From: Trichomonas vaginalis G3
Taxonomy: Eukaryota; Parabasalia; Trichomonadida; Trichomonadidae
Length of the DNA: 22,393 nt
Direction: 5' to 3'
Assembly: GCF_026262505.1 (NCBI RefSeq)
Contig: NW_026529199.1
Location: 1 to 22,393 of the forward strand
The translations under genes and the position numbers were made by a program. This document shows, one piece after another, positions 22,327 through 22,393 of this stretch; positions within the stretch are counted from its first letter, which is position 1; the number at the start of each line of letters is the position of its first letter. Under the pieces are notes generated by a model. That model saw only the letters and a list, made by a program, of their open reading frames with translations, had not been told where the DNA came from and searched no databases.

Positions 22327-22393
22327 AGAAGCTTTTGACAAAGACAAATCTTATAAGCCAAGAAACCAATAATTCTTAAAAAGGAGGACGCTT

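Noticed and set aside
1-22393. Terminal inverted repeats of the element at the window edges
   Set aside because: I compared the two ends by eye and saw no long matching inverted sequence.

Overview
The window looks like a near-complete stretch of a Maverick/Polinton, a large self-synthesising, virus-like DNA element, in an AT-rich and intron-poor protist genome. The most likely host is Trichomonas vaginalis or another parabasalid, where such elements are very abundant. The family is identified by four parts: a retroviral-type integrase, a protein-primed family B DNA polymerase, an FtsK/HerA-type packaging ATPase, and capsid proteins (a double-jelly-roll-type major capsid and two related minor capsid, penton-like proteins). 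Both ends appear to lie outside the window. The copy is a fossil: many genes read openly, but the polymerase, the ATPase and several small genes are broken, with at least half a dozen breaks overall. It looks fairly young, because long frames remain open and some internal repeats are letter-perfect.

Layout from left to right. At 1-3.7 kb is a fibre region, ending in an 857-residue protein built like a bacteriophage tail fibre. At 3.7-4.8 kb is the integrase. At 4.8-7.4 kb are an HNH (NUMOD4-like) endonuclease and a coiled-coil protein, set among copies of a GGTGA/TCACC palindromic element, followed by a non-coding stretch with a tRNA-like Pol III gene and a long hairpin. At 7.4-9.7 kb are small genes including a KilA-N DNA-binding protein. 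At 9.7-13.6 kb is the broken polymerase. At 13.7-17.4 kb is the capsid block: penton-like protein, basic core-like protein, small capsid-associated gene, major capsid protein, and a membrane protein with a Pro/Thr-rich tail. At 17.4-18.6 kb is about 1.1 kb of AT-rich non-coding DNA with its own repeats. At 18.6-22.3 kb are a stand-alone relative of the HNH protein's C-terminal domain, a basic/hydrophobic virion-like protein, a small gene, a second penton-like gene, the ATPase and two unidentified broken genes.

Genes are packed tightly, often in divergent pairs sharing a few tens of bases. Many starts are preceded by a T-run followed by TATCC or TATCTG and then AAATG, which looks like a shared promoter.

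The most unusual signal is a family of about ten tiny (26-31 bp) GC-rich double-hairpin sequences scattered through both genes and spacers. Two have matching 'empty' sites inside this window. Stem changes are compensated. One copy is identical over 31 bp in two unrelated genes. Where coding copies share the second hairpin, they are all read in the same frame although all six frames are open. They behave like miniature mobile palindromes comparable in style to Rickettsia palindromic elements or fungal mitochondrial double-hairpin elements. I do not know of a description of them in this setting.
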